Shown here: positions 1 through 8,038 of the stretch, one piece after another
How positions within the stretch are numbered: the first letter of the stretch is position 1
Layout: each line of letters begins with the position of its first letter
From: Jeotgalibacillus sp. ET6
Lineage (GTDB): Bacteria > Bacillota > Bacilli > Bacillales > Jeotgalibacillaceae
Assembly (NCBI RefSeq): GCF_029667115.1
Contig: NZ_JARUIU010000004.1
Coordinates: 124,001-188,000, forward strand
Length of the DNA stretch: 64,000 nt
Direction of reading: 5' to 3'
Notes under the pieces: model-generated
Told to the model about the DNA's origin: nothing
The model's database searches: none
What the model saw: only the letters and a program-made list of their open reading frames with translations
Position numbers and translations under genes: made by a program

Positions 1-233
1 GCGGAATTGAATTTGTGGGGCTGATGGCGCCGCATATTGCCAGGCGCATGGTTCATCGGTCGTTTCCCGGATTGGCTGTCGTCACGGCTCTGGTTGGTGC
101 ATTCCTTGTTATCATAGCCGATCTTGTTGCCCGAACCCTGTTCCTGCCGCTTGATATTCCTGCGGGAGTATTCACAGCTGCGATCGGTGCACCATTTTTC
201 CTCTATTTATTATTTCGCTACCGAAATCAATAA
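1..233 (+). CDS. Siderophore/iron ABC transporter permease, FecCD family (3' end only)
   Basis: The gene is cut by the left edge of the window, and only about 77 C-terminal residues remain, read in the frame starting at base 3. They begin with G-I-E-F-V-G-L-M-A-P-H-I-A-R-R-M, the conserved loop and helix found near the C-terminus of FecCD/BtuC-type permeases. A hydrophobic helix and the typical ending ...GAPFFLYLLFRYR follow. The protein would form the membrane channel of a ferric-siderophore importer. The FhuF-like reductase gene starts 26 bases downstream, which supports an iron-uptake operon. The binding protein and ATPase would lie outside the window. A GTG at base 15 is internal to the conserved loop and is not a start. 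Confidence 0.85.
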   Translation, partial: GIEFVGLMAPHIARRMVHRSFPGLAVVTALVGAFLVIIADLVARTLFLPLDIPAGVFTAAIGAPFFLYLLFRYRNQ

Positions 234-259
234 AGGACAGAATGTAAAGGAGACCTAGC

Positions 260-910
260 ATGGACGTTTTACACAACTACGGAATCGAAAAAAAGGACGG
301 CAGAGAGGGTGTGCCCGCAGAACAGCTGACAGAACCCGAAACGATTGCCCAAATTGTCAGCCGCTACGCCAGTGTGAGTGACATCAGGCTAGAATCAACG
401 GCAGCATCGCTGATTATCAAGCGGTACGCCGTTTTAACAGCGGCCGCTGCTCTTGAATACTACGGACTTCAAAAGCAAAAAGATAACTGGCTTCATCATG
501 CGGAATTTGATTTTGATCGTTTTGCTCTGCTGGTGGATGATCAACATCCGGAACTCGTGGGAGACTGGAAAACTACTGTATTCGCCCATCATCTCACCCC
601 AATGGTGGAGCAGTTTTCAAAAACATGCAGAATCCCGCAAAAAATTTTATGGGAAAATATCGCCGTTCGTCTGCAGTCTGTTTTTCGTAAAAAATCAACT
701 CACTATCCCCATTCTCAGCTGCAAGACCTTTTCGATGAAATGACGGAAGTGGATGCTGAGTGGTCGGGATGCAAAGAAAATCCATTTACAAAATATCTGC
801 AGAGGCCTGAGGATTGGCAGACCATTCCAGTCAGAGAAACCTGCTGCCGTCTCTATCAATTAAAAGAAGGGCAGGAGCAGCCCTATTGCGGGAACTGTCC
901 GCTGAGTTGA
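260..910 (+). CDS. FhuF-like ferric-siderophore reductase (2Fe-2S protein)
   Basis: This 216-residue protein ends in a Cys-Cys pair followed by Cys-x2-Cys (CCRLYQL...YCGNCPL). That is the C-terminal [2Fe-2S] motif of FhuF-type iron reductases, which release iron from imported siderophores by reduction in the cytoplasm. The rest of the chain is soluble and mostly helical, as in the IucA/IucC/FhuF-associated family. The start is well placed, with AAAGGAG a few bases upstream of the ATG. The preceding FecCD permease gene ends only 26 bases upstream, so the two are probably co-transcribed. A large hairpin at 955-1005 follows. The substrate siderophore cannot be told from the sequence. Confidence 0.8.
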   Translation: MDVLHNYGIEKKDGREGVPAEQLTEPETIAQIVSRYASVSDIRLESTAASLIIKRYAVLTAAAALEYYGLQKQKDNWLHHAEFDFDRFALLVDDQHPELVGDWKTTVFAHHLTPMVEQFSKTCRIPQKILWENIAVRLQSVFRKKSTHYPHSQLQDLFDEMTEVDAEWSGCKENPFTKYLQRPEDWQTIPVRETCCRLYQLKEGQEQPYCGNCPLS

Positions 911-954
911 GAGTACTGCATTAAAGAATTTCAGTATTGAAATGTAAACCTGGA

Positions 955-1005
955 TAGCACCTTAATTTACACGCTGACATTAAAAGTGTGTAAATCAAGG
1001 TGCTA
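955..1005 (+). terminator. Long hairpin after the iron-uptake genes
   Basis: Bases 955-972 pair with 988-1005: an 18-bp stem with one mismatch that can form a G-U pair, and a 15-base loop. It follows the reductase stop codon by 45 bases. The downstream sequence is only moderately T-rich (TTTGTGAATTT), so it may be a terminator or an RNA-stability element. The rest of 911-1183 holds no gene that I can support. Confidence 0.6.
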
Positions 1006-1180
1006 TTTGTGAATTTCGTCTCTTTTTATGTGTTGGATATAAAGAAGAAAATTGTGAACAAATAGAGATAGGGTTGATGAATCTAAGTAGAATGAGAGAT
1101 GAAAATGACAGAGTCCTTTCAATAGAAATCATTTAAGACTAAAGAGATTCATTTTCTAAAAATTGACTGAACCCTATACA

Positions 1181-1210
1181 GAAGGCTGAGACAATTTAGG
1201 TCCCAGCCTC
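1181..1210 (-). terminator. Terminator of the sugar transporter operon
   Basis: The inverted repeat GGCTGAGAC / GTCCCAGCC (about 1184-1192 and 1200-1208) lies just past the minus-strand permease stop at 1236. Its arm sequence resembles the terminal hairpins of the dispersed repeats and of the element at 28935-28980. Confidence 0.6.
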
Positions 1211-1235
1211 AAGCCTTAATATGCTAATGTAATCC

Positions 1236-2411
1236 CTACGCTCTCTGTCTTCTTGTCATGACATCAAAGATAACTGCCAGTGCAAGAACGCCGCCGCGGA
1301 TCATGTATTGAGAGGCGATCCCGACGCCGAGAAGGTTCATTCCATTTACCAGTGTAGCCATCACGACTGCTCCGATGACAGCACCGGTTACTTTACCGAC
1401 GCCGCCTGCAGCAGAAACGCCGCCTACAAACGCAGCTGCGATTGCATCCAGTTCAAAAAGAGTACCGGCCGTAGTGGTAGCAGACTGCAGGCGGGATGTG
1501 AATAAGATTCCGGATAAAGCGGACAGCATCCCCATTGAACCGAAGACAATAAACGTGATTTTACTTACATTGATCCCAGAAAGATGCGCCGCTTCCGGAT
1601 TGCTGCCGACTGCGTAAATATGACGCCCGAGGACGGTTTTAGTCGTTATAAAATGATACACAATCAGCACCAGCAGAATAATAATCATCGTCCACGAAAA
1701 GCCGTTGTAGCCGGCAAGAATCCATGTGACATACCCCATTAAAAAAGAAACGAGAACGAGCTGGATGATAAAAAGTGGAGCAGATACAACTTCAAAATTG
1801 TACCGCATTTTGTTTTTTCGATTTTTCATTGCACTATAAATATAGTAAATAATTGCTGCAGTGCCGAGCAGCAAAGAGAGAAGATGAAGGCCGCCGATTT
1901 GGGCAAGGGAAGGAATATACCCATTGCCGATCGCGTTGAAGGCTTCATTATCCACGTTGATTGTGCCCGATTTTTCAGTAGCCTGTAAAAGAGCTCCTCT
2001 ATATATCAGCCATCCGGCGAGTGTCGCCACAAACGCTGGAATCCCGACTTTCGCGACAAGAAATCCGGTAATCGATCCTGCAGCCATCCCAAGCAATAGA
2101 ATGATGGGAATAACCAGATAAACGGGCAGACCAACCTGTACTAATAAAATAGCCGCGATGGCGCCAAGAAAACCCGCTAAAAAGCCTATGGATAAGTCAA
2201 TATGACGAATGACAATGACGAGCATAACCCCTACAGCAAGCACGGCGATATAACCGGCAGAATCAATTAAGTTGCTGATGTTTCGGGAAGACATAAAAAG
2301 ACCATTTGTCATTACGGTGAAAATAAGCATGATGACCAGTAACGCGATGTACATTCCGTAATCCCGTATATTATGTTTTAATAGCGCTTTCGCCTCTTTC
2401 AATATGTTCAT
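1236..2411 (-). CDS. xylH: Monosaccharide ABC transporter permease (XylH/GguB type)
   Basis: This 391-residue, very hydrophobic protein has about ten membrane segments and belongs to the BPD_transp_2 family of ribose/xylose-type permeases. Family features include the stretch VLAVGVMLVIVIRHIDLSIG near residue 65 and the repeat-like AGG/GG loops toward the C-terminus. It would form the channel for a sugar delivered by the XylF-like protein. The ATG at 2411 is preferred because AGGAG lies 8 bases upstream of it. A GTG at 2420 would overlap that ribosome-binding site. The gene follows the ATPase gene directly and ends the operon. Xylose is the best guess because of the sensory genes nearby, but a GguB-like galactose or arabinose permease would look the same. 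Confidence 0.8.
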   Translation of the reverse strand: MNILKEAKALLKHNIRDYGMYIALLVIMLIFTVMTNGLFMSSRNISNLIDSAGYIAVLAVGVMLVIVIRHIDLSIGFLAGFLGAIAAILLVQVGLPVYLVIPIILLLGMAAGSITGFLVAKVGIPAFVATLAGWLIYRGALLQATEKSGTINVDNEAFNAIGNGYIPSLAQIGGLHLLSLLLGTAAIIYYIYSAMKNRKNKMRYNFEVVSAPLFIIQLVLVSFLMGYVTWILAGYNGFSWTMIIILLVLIVYHFITTKTVLGRHIYAVGSNPEAAHLSGINVSKITFIVFGSMGMLSALSGILFTSRLQSATTTAGTLFELDAIAAAFVGGVSAAGGVGKVTGAVIGAVVMATLVNGMNLLGVGIASQYMIRGGVLALAVIFDVMTRRQRA

Positions 2412-2422
2412 GTCGATCACTC

Positions 2423-3943
2423 CTATTGTGTAGCAAATTCCATTATTTTTTCCTGGCTGGCTTCTGAAGAAGAAAGCTCCCCTTTTATTTGGCCTTTCGC
2501 CATTACATACACACGGTCACTCATGCCGAGGACTTCACCAAGCTCAGAAGACAGCATAATAATGCTCATGCCGCTTTCGATTAGCTTATTCATCACAGTA
2601 TAAATTTCAAGCTTTGCCCCGACGTCAATTCCCCTGGTCGGTTCATCGAGAATGAGCAGCTTAGGGCCGACAAAGAGCCATTTGCCAATCGATACTTTTT
2701 GCTGATTTCCGCCGCTCAGATTTCCAACCTTCTGCTGAATGGACGGCGTTTTGACACCAAGTGATTTTCTGTATTCCTCAGCCGTTTTGATTTCTTCATT
2801 TTCATTGACTACGCCGTACGAAGATAATTGACTGAGATTAGAAATTGAAATATTGCTTTTAATGTCCTGCAGTAAAAACAGGCCGTCTCCTTTTCGATCC
2901 TCGGTGACGTACGCAATGCCGGATTTAATGGCATCACTTGTATGACTGAGCTTTACGGGTTTCCCATCCATCCGGATGGTTCCGCTTGTTTTATATTTTC
3001 TTGAATTGCCAAAGATGCTTAGAGCAAGCTCCGTTCTGCCTGCCCCCATAAGACCTGCAACCCCGACGATTTCTCCGTAATTCACATGAAGATTTATATT
3101 CTCAGCAACATTTCGGCCGGTCCGCGGATCATGAGCGGTCCAGTCGAGCAGCTCAAGCAATTTTTCACCTGTAGCTGGAACATTGCGCTTAGGGTAAATG
3201 TCTTCAATATCACGGCCCACCATATTTTTGATAATCGCAGCCTCGGTGATTTCTCCCTTTGATGCGTCGAGTGTGCAAATGGTTTCCCCATCGCGCAGAA
3301 CGGTCGCTTTATCTGCAATCGCGATTACCTCATTTAGTTTGTGGGAAATCATTATGGATGTGATTCCTTGCTTTTTCAGCTCCCTTAACAGCTGTAAAAG
3401 GTTCTCACTGTCCTTATCATTTAAAGCGGCCGTCGGTTCATCGAGAATGAGAAGCTTTACTTTTTTACTCAATGCCTTCGCAATTTCAACCAGCTGCTGC
3501 TTTCCAACACTTATTTCTTTGATTAAGGTTTCCGGGTTGATGTGGAGATTTACTTTATTCAGCAGCTCCTTAGACTTCATGATCGCTTCGTTCCAATTCA
3601 CGATGCCTTTTCGATGCAGCTCGTTTCCGGCAAAAATATTTTCATAGATGGAGAGGTCGGGAAAGAGAGCCAATTCCTGATAAATAATGGCAATGCCAGC
3701 CTCCACACTGTCACTGATTGTATGAAACTGCTGAACTTCATTCAGGTATAAAATATCTCCGGCGTATTCTCCGTAAGGGTAAACACCGCTCAGGACCTTC
3801 ATTAAGGTGGATTTTCCGGCACCATTCTCTCCGACAAGACAATGGATTTCTCCTTTTTCCACTTTGAAATTGACATTAGAGAGCGCTTTTACACCAGTGA
3901 ACTCCTTTGAGATTTTTTTCATCTCCAGTATCGTACCGCTCAT
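2423..3943 (-). CDS. xylG: Sugar ABC transporter ATP-binding protein (XylG/GguA type, two NBDs)
   Basis: The 506-residue protein has two fused nucleotide-binding domains. The first has Walker A GENGAGKST (about residue 38), a degenerate signature SVGKQQ, and Walker B LLILDEPTAAL. The second has a degenerate Walker A GLMGAGRTE, a good signature LSGGNQQ, and LLILDEPTRGIDVGAK. This mixed arrangement is the rule for the RbsA/XylG/MglA family. It would energise the permease encoded immediately downstream. A hairpin in the 87-base gap after the binding-protein gene (3982-4019) probably sets the lower expression expected for ATPase and permease relative to the binding protein. Confidence 0.88.
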   Translation of the reverse strand: MSGTILEMKKISKEFTGVKALSNVNFKVEKGEIHCLVGENGAGKSTLMKVLSGVYPYGEYAGDILYLNEVQQFHTISDSVEAGIAIIYQELALFPDLSIYENIFAGNELHRKGIVNWNEAIMKSKELLNKVNLHINPETLIKEISVGKQQLVEIAKALSKKVKLLILDEPTAALNDKDSENLLQLLRELKKQGITSIMISHKLNEVIAIADKATVLRDGETICTLDASKGEITEAAIIKNMVGRDIEDIYPKRNVPATGEKLLELLDWTAHDPRTGRNVAENINLHVNYGEIVGVAGLMGAGRTELALSIFGNSRKYKTSGTIRMDGKPVKLSHTSDAIKSGIAYVTEDRKGDGLFLLQDIKSNISISNLSQLSSYGVVNENEEIKTAEEYRKSLGVKTPSIQQKVGNLSGGNQQKVSIGKWLFVGPKLLILDEPTRGIDVGAKLEIYTVMNKLIESGMSIIMLSSELGEVLGMSDRVYVMAKGQIKGELSSSEASQEKIMEFATQ

Positions 3944-3981
3944 CCTTCTGCCTCCTTAGAACATGAATTTTCAATGAATAC

Positions 3982-4019
3982 AGAGCAATCACGTCAAGTG
4001 TGAACGGCGTGATTACTCT
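3982..4019 (-). promoter_or_regulatory. Intercistronic hairpin between binding-protein and ATPase genes
   Basis: Bases 3982-3993 pair with 4008-4019 (12 bp, one mismatch). There is no T-run beyond it on the minus strand, so it is more likely an mRNA stabiliser or partial attenuator than a full terminator. Confidence 0.5.
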
Positions 4020-4030
4020 ATCTTTACCTG

Positions 4031-5146
4031 TTATTCCAATCCTTCAAATTCGCTGGCTTCGTAATAGCCCGAATCAACCAGTTCGGATTGTACATTTTCC
4101 TGATCCACTACAATGACGTCAGTTTGTTTCGCATTTACTTCCATGCTGCCATTGTCATACGTTGCGGTTGTTTCCGGCGTGTTGCCGTCGAGAACATCAA
4201 CTGCCATTCCCATCGCGTCTTCAACGAGTGTCCGGACGTCTTTAAAGACGGTCATGGACTGCTTGCTGTCGATAATGTACTGAATAGAAGCTTTTTCAGC
4301 ATCCTGTCCTGTAATCGTGTAATCTGTGATGGCTCCGTCTGTTGCAAACACATCCGCAATCGAACGGGCTGTTCCGTCATTTGGTGCAAGAATGGAAACA
4401 TTCCCTTTCATGTCAGCGCCTGCAGAAGTTAAATGAGTCTCTGCCTTGTTTTTAGCTTCACTTGGATCCCAGTTGGTCGTAACCTGTCCAAGAATGCTTC
4501 CAAGCTCTTCACGGCTCAGTTCTGATTTATCTTTAAGTGCTTCCGCTTCACTTGAATTGGCAATGACAAATGTTCCGTCTGCAATTTTAGGCTGAAGAAC
4601 GTTCCATGCTCCTTCAAAGAATAAGAAGGCGTTATTATCAGAGGCTGCTCCTGCGTATAGATAAAGCGGGATGCCGGAGCCCTCTGCGTTATCCACCAGA
4701 TATTGCCCCTGTGCTTCTCCAACTGCTACACTGTCGAAGGTAACGTAATAGTCAACAGAATCTGTATCCGTGATTAATCGGTCATAGGAAATAACCGTTA
4801 TGCCTTCATCCTTTGCTGCTTCCACTGCAGACCCTGCAGCTGCTCCATCATGCGGTGCAATAATTAAAACGTCCATGCCTTTACTGATTAAGGTTTCAAC
4901 ATTTTCTTTTTCCTTTGCAGACGATCCCTGGCTGAATAAAATTTCAGTCGTATAATCAGAATCGGCCAATGCATCCTGAAATCTTGTTTCATCCTGAACC
5001 CATCTTGGTTCGTCTTTTGTTGGAAGCACGATTCCTACGTCCAATTCACTGCCGCCGCCGGATCCTCCCTCGCTGCCGCAGCCTGCCATACCCACTGTTA
5101 AAACAGCCGCTGTCAATAACCCCAATGCTTTCGATCGTTTCCCCAT
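4031..5146 (-). CDS. xylF: XylF-like sugar-binding lipoprotein
   Basis: A signal peptide ends in the lipobox VGMAGC, with lipidated Cys at residue 23. It is followed by a Gly/Ser/Glu linker and a type I periplasmic-binding-protein fold (Peripla_BP_4). The segments VLIIAPHDGAAAGSAV, VISYDRLI and YYVTFDS are typical of XylF and ChvE. It would capture a monosaccharide outside the membrane and pass it to XylG/XylH. The start is taken as the ATG at 5146, with AAAGGGGA about 10 bases upstream. A TTG at 5167 lies upstream of that ribosome-binding site. The gene has its own promoter region, with a cre site at 5214-5228 and an upstream terminator at 5311-5340, so it heads a separate transport operon. 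Confidence 0.85.
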   Translation of the reverse strand: MGKRSKALGLLTAAVLTVGMAGCGSEGGSGGGSELDVGIVLPTKDEPRWVQDETRFQDALADSDYTTEILFSQGSSAKEKENVETLISKGMDVLIIAPHDGAAAGSAVEAAKDEGITVISYDRLITDTDSVDYYVTFDSVAVGEAQGQYLVDNAEGSGIPLYLYAGAASDNNAFLFFEGAWNVLQPKIADGTFVIANSSEAEALKDKSELSREELGSILGQVTTNWDPSEAKNKAETHLTSAGADMKGNVSILAPNDGTARSIADVFATDGAITDYTITGQDAEKASIQYIIDSKQSMTVFKDVRTLVEDAMGMAVDVLDGNTPETTATYDNGSMEVNAKQTDVIVVDQENVQSELVDSGYYEASEFEGLE

Positions 5147-5213
5147 TGTTGTAAGATCCCCTTTCAAATATGGAATTAACTACTACATGGTAAATATAGC
5201 ATCGAACGTAATA

Positions 5214-5228
5214 TTGAAAACGCTTTCT
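5214..5228 (-). promoter_or_regulatory. CcpA-type cre site upstream of xylF
   Basis: TTGAAAACGCTTTCT matches the cre consensus WTGNAANCGNWNNCW at every defined position. It lies 68-82 bases upstream of the xylF start, so glucose repression of the transporter operon is likely. Confidence 0.7.
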
Positions 5229-5310
5229 TAGGGGAGTAATTTAGCTTTGTTCTGTATTTTTTTAATATTCTAATTTTTATTAGGTGAGGGAATAAGGAGG
5301 GCAGTGCATG

Positions 5311-5340
5311 TAAAAAGCCCATCCGCGAACTGGATAGGCT
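5311..5340 (-). terminator. Terminator after the sensory/binding-protein operon
   Basis: On the minus strand AGCCTATCC pairs with GGATGGGCT (5332-5340 and 5316-5324) across a 7-base loop, and a T-run follows. It separates the sensor operon from the xylFGH operon. Confidence 0.8.
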
Positions 5341-5353
5341 TATATGAACCGAT

Positions 5354-6409
5354 TTAAGGGGAGTAGATTTCTTCTTCAAGGTGAAAGCCATCTGCAATGA
5401 CCGTTTCATGAATATTCTTCTCGTCCACCGGGACAGGGGGAAGAAGGATGGAAGGAACATTTATTTTTCCATTATTAATGGTTCGGTCTTGTGCTATTTT
5501 TTCTCCCTCTGCGAGCATAATGGCCAATTCAACTGCTTTTTGCGAGAGCGCATCAATGCTTTTATACATGGTCAGGCTTTGCGTGCCTTCAACAATTCGT
5601 CTGACGCCCGATAGATCTGCATCCTGGCCTGCCACTGGAATCTTGCCGGCTAATCCATACTCGTTTAATGCTTCAATCGCTGCACCTGCTGTAGCATCGT
5701 TGCCTGCAATGACGGCATCAATTTTTTGATCATTCACTTCAAGCGCAATTTCCATGTTTTCCTTTGCATGCTCCGGCAGCCAGTCCTTTGTCCACTGATT
5801 AAAGACAACGGTGATTTCTCCGCTGTTAATCAAAGGCTTTAGCACTTGAAATACCCCCTGTTTCATAAGGTGGGCATTGTAATCTGTTTCTGCTCCGCCA
5901 AGATAGACATATCTCCCTTTTGGAACCAGCTTTGTAATGGCTTCCGCCTGCAGGACACCCACTTGTTCGTTATCATACGAAACATATAAATCTACTTCCG
6001 CATTTCGCACAAGACGATCATAGGAAAGAACCTTAATGCCGGCATCATGCGCTCTTTCCACAATCGCGGCCATAGATTCAGCATTATGCGGCACCACTAC
6101 TAAAACATCGATCCCCTCGCTGATCATTTTTTCCGTCTGCCAGACCTGTTTTACATCGTCTCCGTCTGCAACTGTGATGGTTACCTCGGCTCCAGCTCGT
6201 TCAGCTGCTTCTTTAAAAAGCTCCCGGTCTTTTGCCCAGCGGTCCTCCTCGAGTGTATCCATGGAGAATCCTATTTTAATTGCTTCAGAAGGATGGTGCT
6301 CAACCGTATCAGGCGGTACAGGTACGTTAGTGGGGATTTTCTCCGCAGGGAGACAGGCGGTCAGCAAATAGACCATGATTAAGATGAAAAGAGGCCATAA
6401 TTTTTTCAT
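5354..6409 (-). CDS. Second sugar-binding lipoprotein (XylF/ChvE-like)
   Basis: The 351-residue protein has a lipobox LLTAC (Cys19) and a Pro-rich linker, then a Peripla_BP_4 domain. It shares the family pattern of the XylF protein encoded downstream (DVLVVVPHNAESMAAI, VLSYDRLV, LYVSYDNEQVG), but the two are clearly diverged. It lies 27 bases after the response-regulator gene, and a strong terminator follows it, so it is transcribed with the sensor genes rather than with the transporter. It may widen the substrate range of the XylGH importer or deliver sugar to the sensor. The sequence does not say which. Confidence 0.8.
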   Translation of the reverse strand: MKKLWPLFILIMVYLLTACLPAEKIPTNVPVPPDTVEHHPSEAIKIGFSMDTLEEDRWAKDRELFKEAAERAGAEVTITVADGDDVKQVWQTEKMISEGIDVLVVVPHNAESMAAIVERAHDAGIKVLSYDRLVRNAEVDLYVSYDNEQVGVLQAEAITKLVPKGRYVYLGGAETDYNAHLMKQGVFQVLKPLINSGEITVVFNQWTKDWLPEHAKENMEIALEVNDQKIDAVIAGNDATAGAAIEALNEYGLAGKIPVAGQDADLSGVRRIVEGTQSLTMYKSIDALSQKAVELAIMLAEGEKIAQDRTINNGKINVPSILLPPVPVDEKNIHETVIADGFHLEEEIYSP

Positions 6410-6436
6410 TTCTTTGCGTTCCCTTCGTTCGTGTCG

Positions 6437-7969
6437 TTATAAACTAAACGTTTTCTTCCGGTAGTCGGTAGGGGATAGGTGAAACGCTTTTTTAAAAACC
6501 TTGCTGAAATAATTCGGATCATGATAGCCAATTTCAATGGATATTTCTTTCATGCTTTTCTCTGGATCTCTCATTAGCTTTTTCGCTTTTTCAAGCCGGC
6601 ATTCCGTTAAAAAACTGATATAGTTGATGCCGAGTTTTTCTTTAAACAGCTTGCTGACATAGATTGGACTTAGACCGGCTTCCTTGGAAATAATCTCAAG
6701 TGATAAATCTTCATGGGCATGGTCGATAATATAGTGTTTGATTTGGTCAATACTATCCCCGTCCGCCTGTTGACTGTGATCCTCCTGTGCATATTTCATA
6801 CGTTCAAGCAGATACGCCGTTTCTTCTCGAAGCTGTTTATAGCTTGCGGTCTGGGAGGGATAGACGGGCAGTTCAACCGGAATTCCCATATCTGAAAGGA
6901 TAGAGGAAATCAGCCAAAGAAGTTCAGCCAGCTGTTTTTGCGCCTGAATGGAGGGCTTATTTTCTCTTTCAAGCCCTTCCGTTATCGTTTTTATCTCTGC
7001 AATCAATTTGTCCCATTGCAGATGACGAAGGTGCTCGTAAAACGTTTGTTCATAAGTCTTGTAGGAAGGGGAGGACAGATCCAGTGTGAGAGCTGGCAGG
7101 TCTGCATAAAACTGATAGTGAACCGGCTGCTGAAAATTTCTGGTCGCAAGGAGAGATTCCTGATACGACTGCTTTATTTTCCCGGTCTGTTCATACACAT
7201 TTCCGATTCCAATAAACCAATCTGCTTTGCTGGCATCTCTTAGCCTGAGAATTTTGTTCGCGAGCGTAATTGCCTGATGCCGAAATGAATAGTTCCCATT
7301 TCGGAACACAATAATGGGGACCTGGCGTCCGTTTGAAGCACCCGTCCAGCCGCTGCCTGTTTCCCTCACAACTTCTTTTACTGCCGGATACCATTCTGCT
7401 GCGTCAGGAGGAAGCAGCAGACTCATCACAAATGTTTCGTCTGTCATCGGGATATCCAGTAAATCTACCAGCTGATTTAAATGAACTTCATGTACATGAT
7501 CAAATAACAGCTGCGTCACCACATCGGTTTCAAATACTGCCATGGCTTTCTCCAGTGTGGCTTGATCTTTCCTGTTTTCTTCGGTGTATTGCTGTTCCAT
7601 CTTAATCTGGTGGAGTACGCCTTCTACGGTTTTCACGATTTCCGCTATTTTACTTGGTTTTACAATATAAGCTTGTACACCAAGCGAAAGTGCCTGCTGG
7701 GCATATTCAAAGGTAGCGAAAGCGGTAACCAGAATGAACTTTGCAGAAGAGTGGATGCTGTGAAGCTGTTTAATTGCTTCAAGGCCGGAAATTCCCGGCA
7801 TCTGAATATCCATAAACACAAGATCAGGCTTCTGCTTTGCTGTCATTTCAATCGCTATTCTTCCATTGCGTGCCTGACGGATGACCAGATTGTCAAAGTG
7901 TCTTGTTAAAATAAGCTCAAGCCCTTCACGCTCTGTTTGTTCATCGTCTACGATGAGTACATTGACCAT
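6437..7969 (-). CDS. YesN-like response regulator with AraC-type DNA-binding domain
   Basis: The N-terminal receiver domain has the acidic pair D8/D9 and phosphoacceptor Asp54 (DLVFMDIQMPG). A middle helical region follows. The last ~100 residues form an AraC/XylS double helix-turn-helix (LSLEIISKEAGLSPIYVSKLFKEKLG and ISIEIGYHDPNYFSKVFKKAF). The length of 510 fits the YesN family. The start has AGGAG about 9 bases upstream. The gene follows the histidine kinase by 69 bases. It is expected to activate the xylFGH operon after phosphorylation, probably by binding near 5150-5300. That target is inferred from XylFII-LytS-YesN systems and is not visible as a defined motif here. Confidence 0.88.
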   Translation of the reverse strand: MVNVLIVDDEQTEREGLELILTRHFDNLVIRQARNGRIAIEMTAKQKPDLVFMDIQMPGISGLEAIKQLHSIHSSAKFILVTAFATFEYAQQALSLGVQAYIVKPSKIAEIVKTVEGVLHQIKMEQQYTEENRKDQATLEKAMAVFETDVVTQLLFDHVHEVHLNQLVDLLDIPMTDETFVMSLLLPPDAAEWYPAVKEVVRETGSGWTGASNGRQVPIIVFRNGNYSFRHQAITLANKILRLRDASKADWFIGIGNVYEQTGKIKQSYQESLLATRNFQQPVHYQFYADLPALTLDLSSPSYKTYEQTFYEHLRHLQWDKLIAEIKTITEGLERENKPSIQAQKQLAELLWLISSILSDMGIPVELPVYPSQTASYKQLREETAYLLERMKYAQEDHSQQADGDSIDQIKHYIIDHAHEDLSLEIISKEAGLSPIYVSKLFKEKLGINYISFLTECRLEKAKKLMRDPEKSMKEISIEIGYHDPNYFSKVFKKAFHLSPTDYRKKTFSL

Positions 7970-8038
7970 ACATTTTTCTCCTATTCTACTGACATTTTAG
8001 ATGCGTATGGATTCAACATCTGCGCAAGAGAATTTTGT

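Noticed and set aside
3198-3647. 149-codon open frame opposite xylG
   Set aside because: It is a shadow of the ATPase gene, with Ser/Phe-rich content caused by the complementary strand and no start signal.
6036-6371. 111-codon frame opposite the binding-protein gene
   Set aside because: Composition follows from the antisense strand, and there is no ribosome-binding site.
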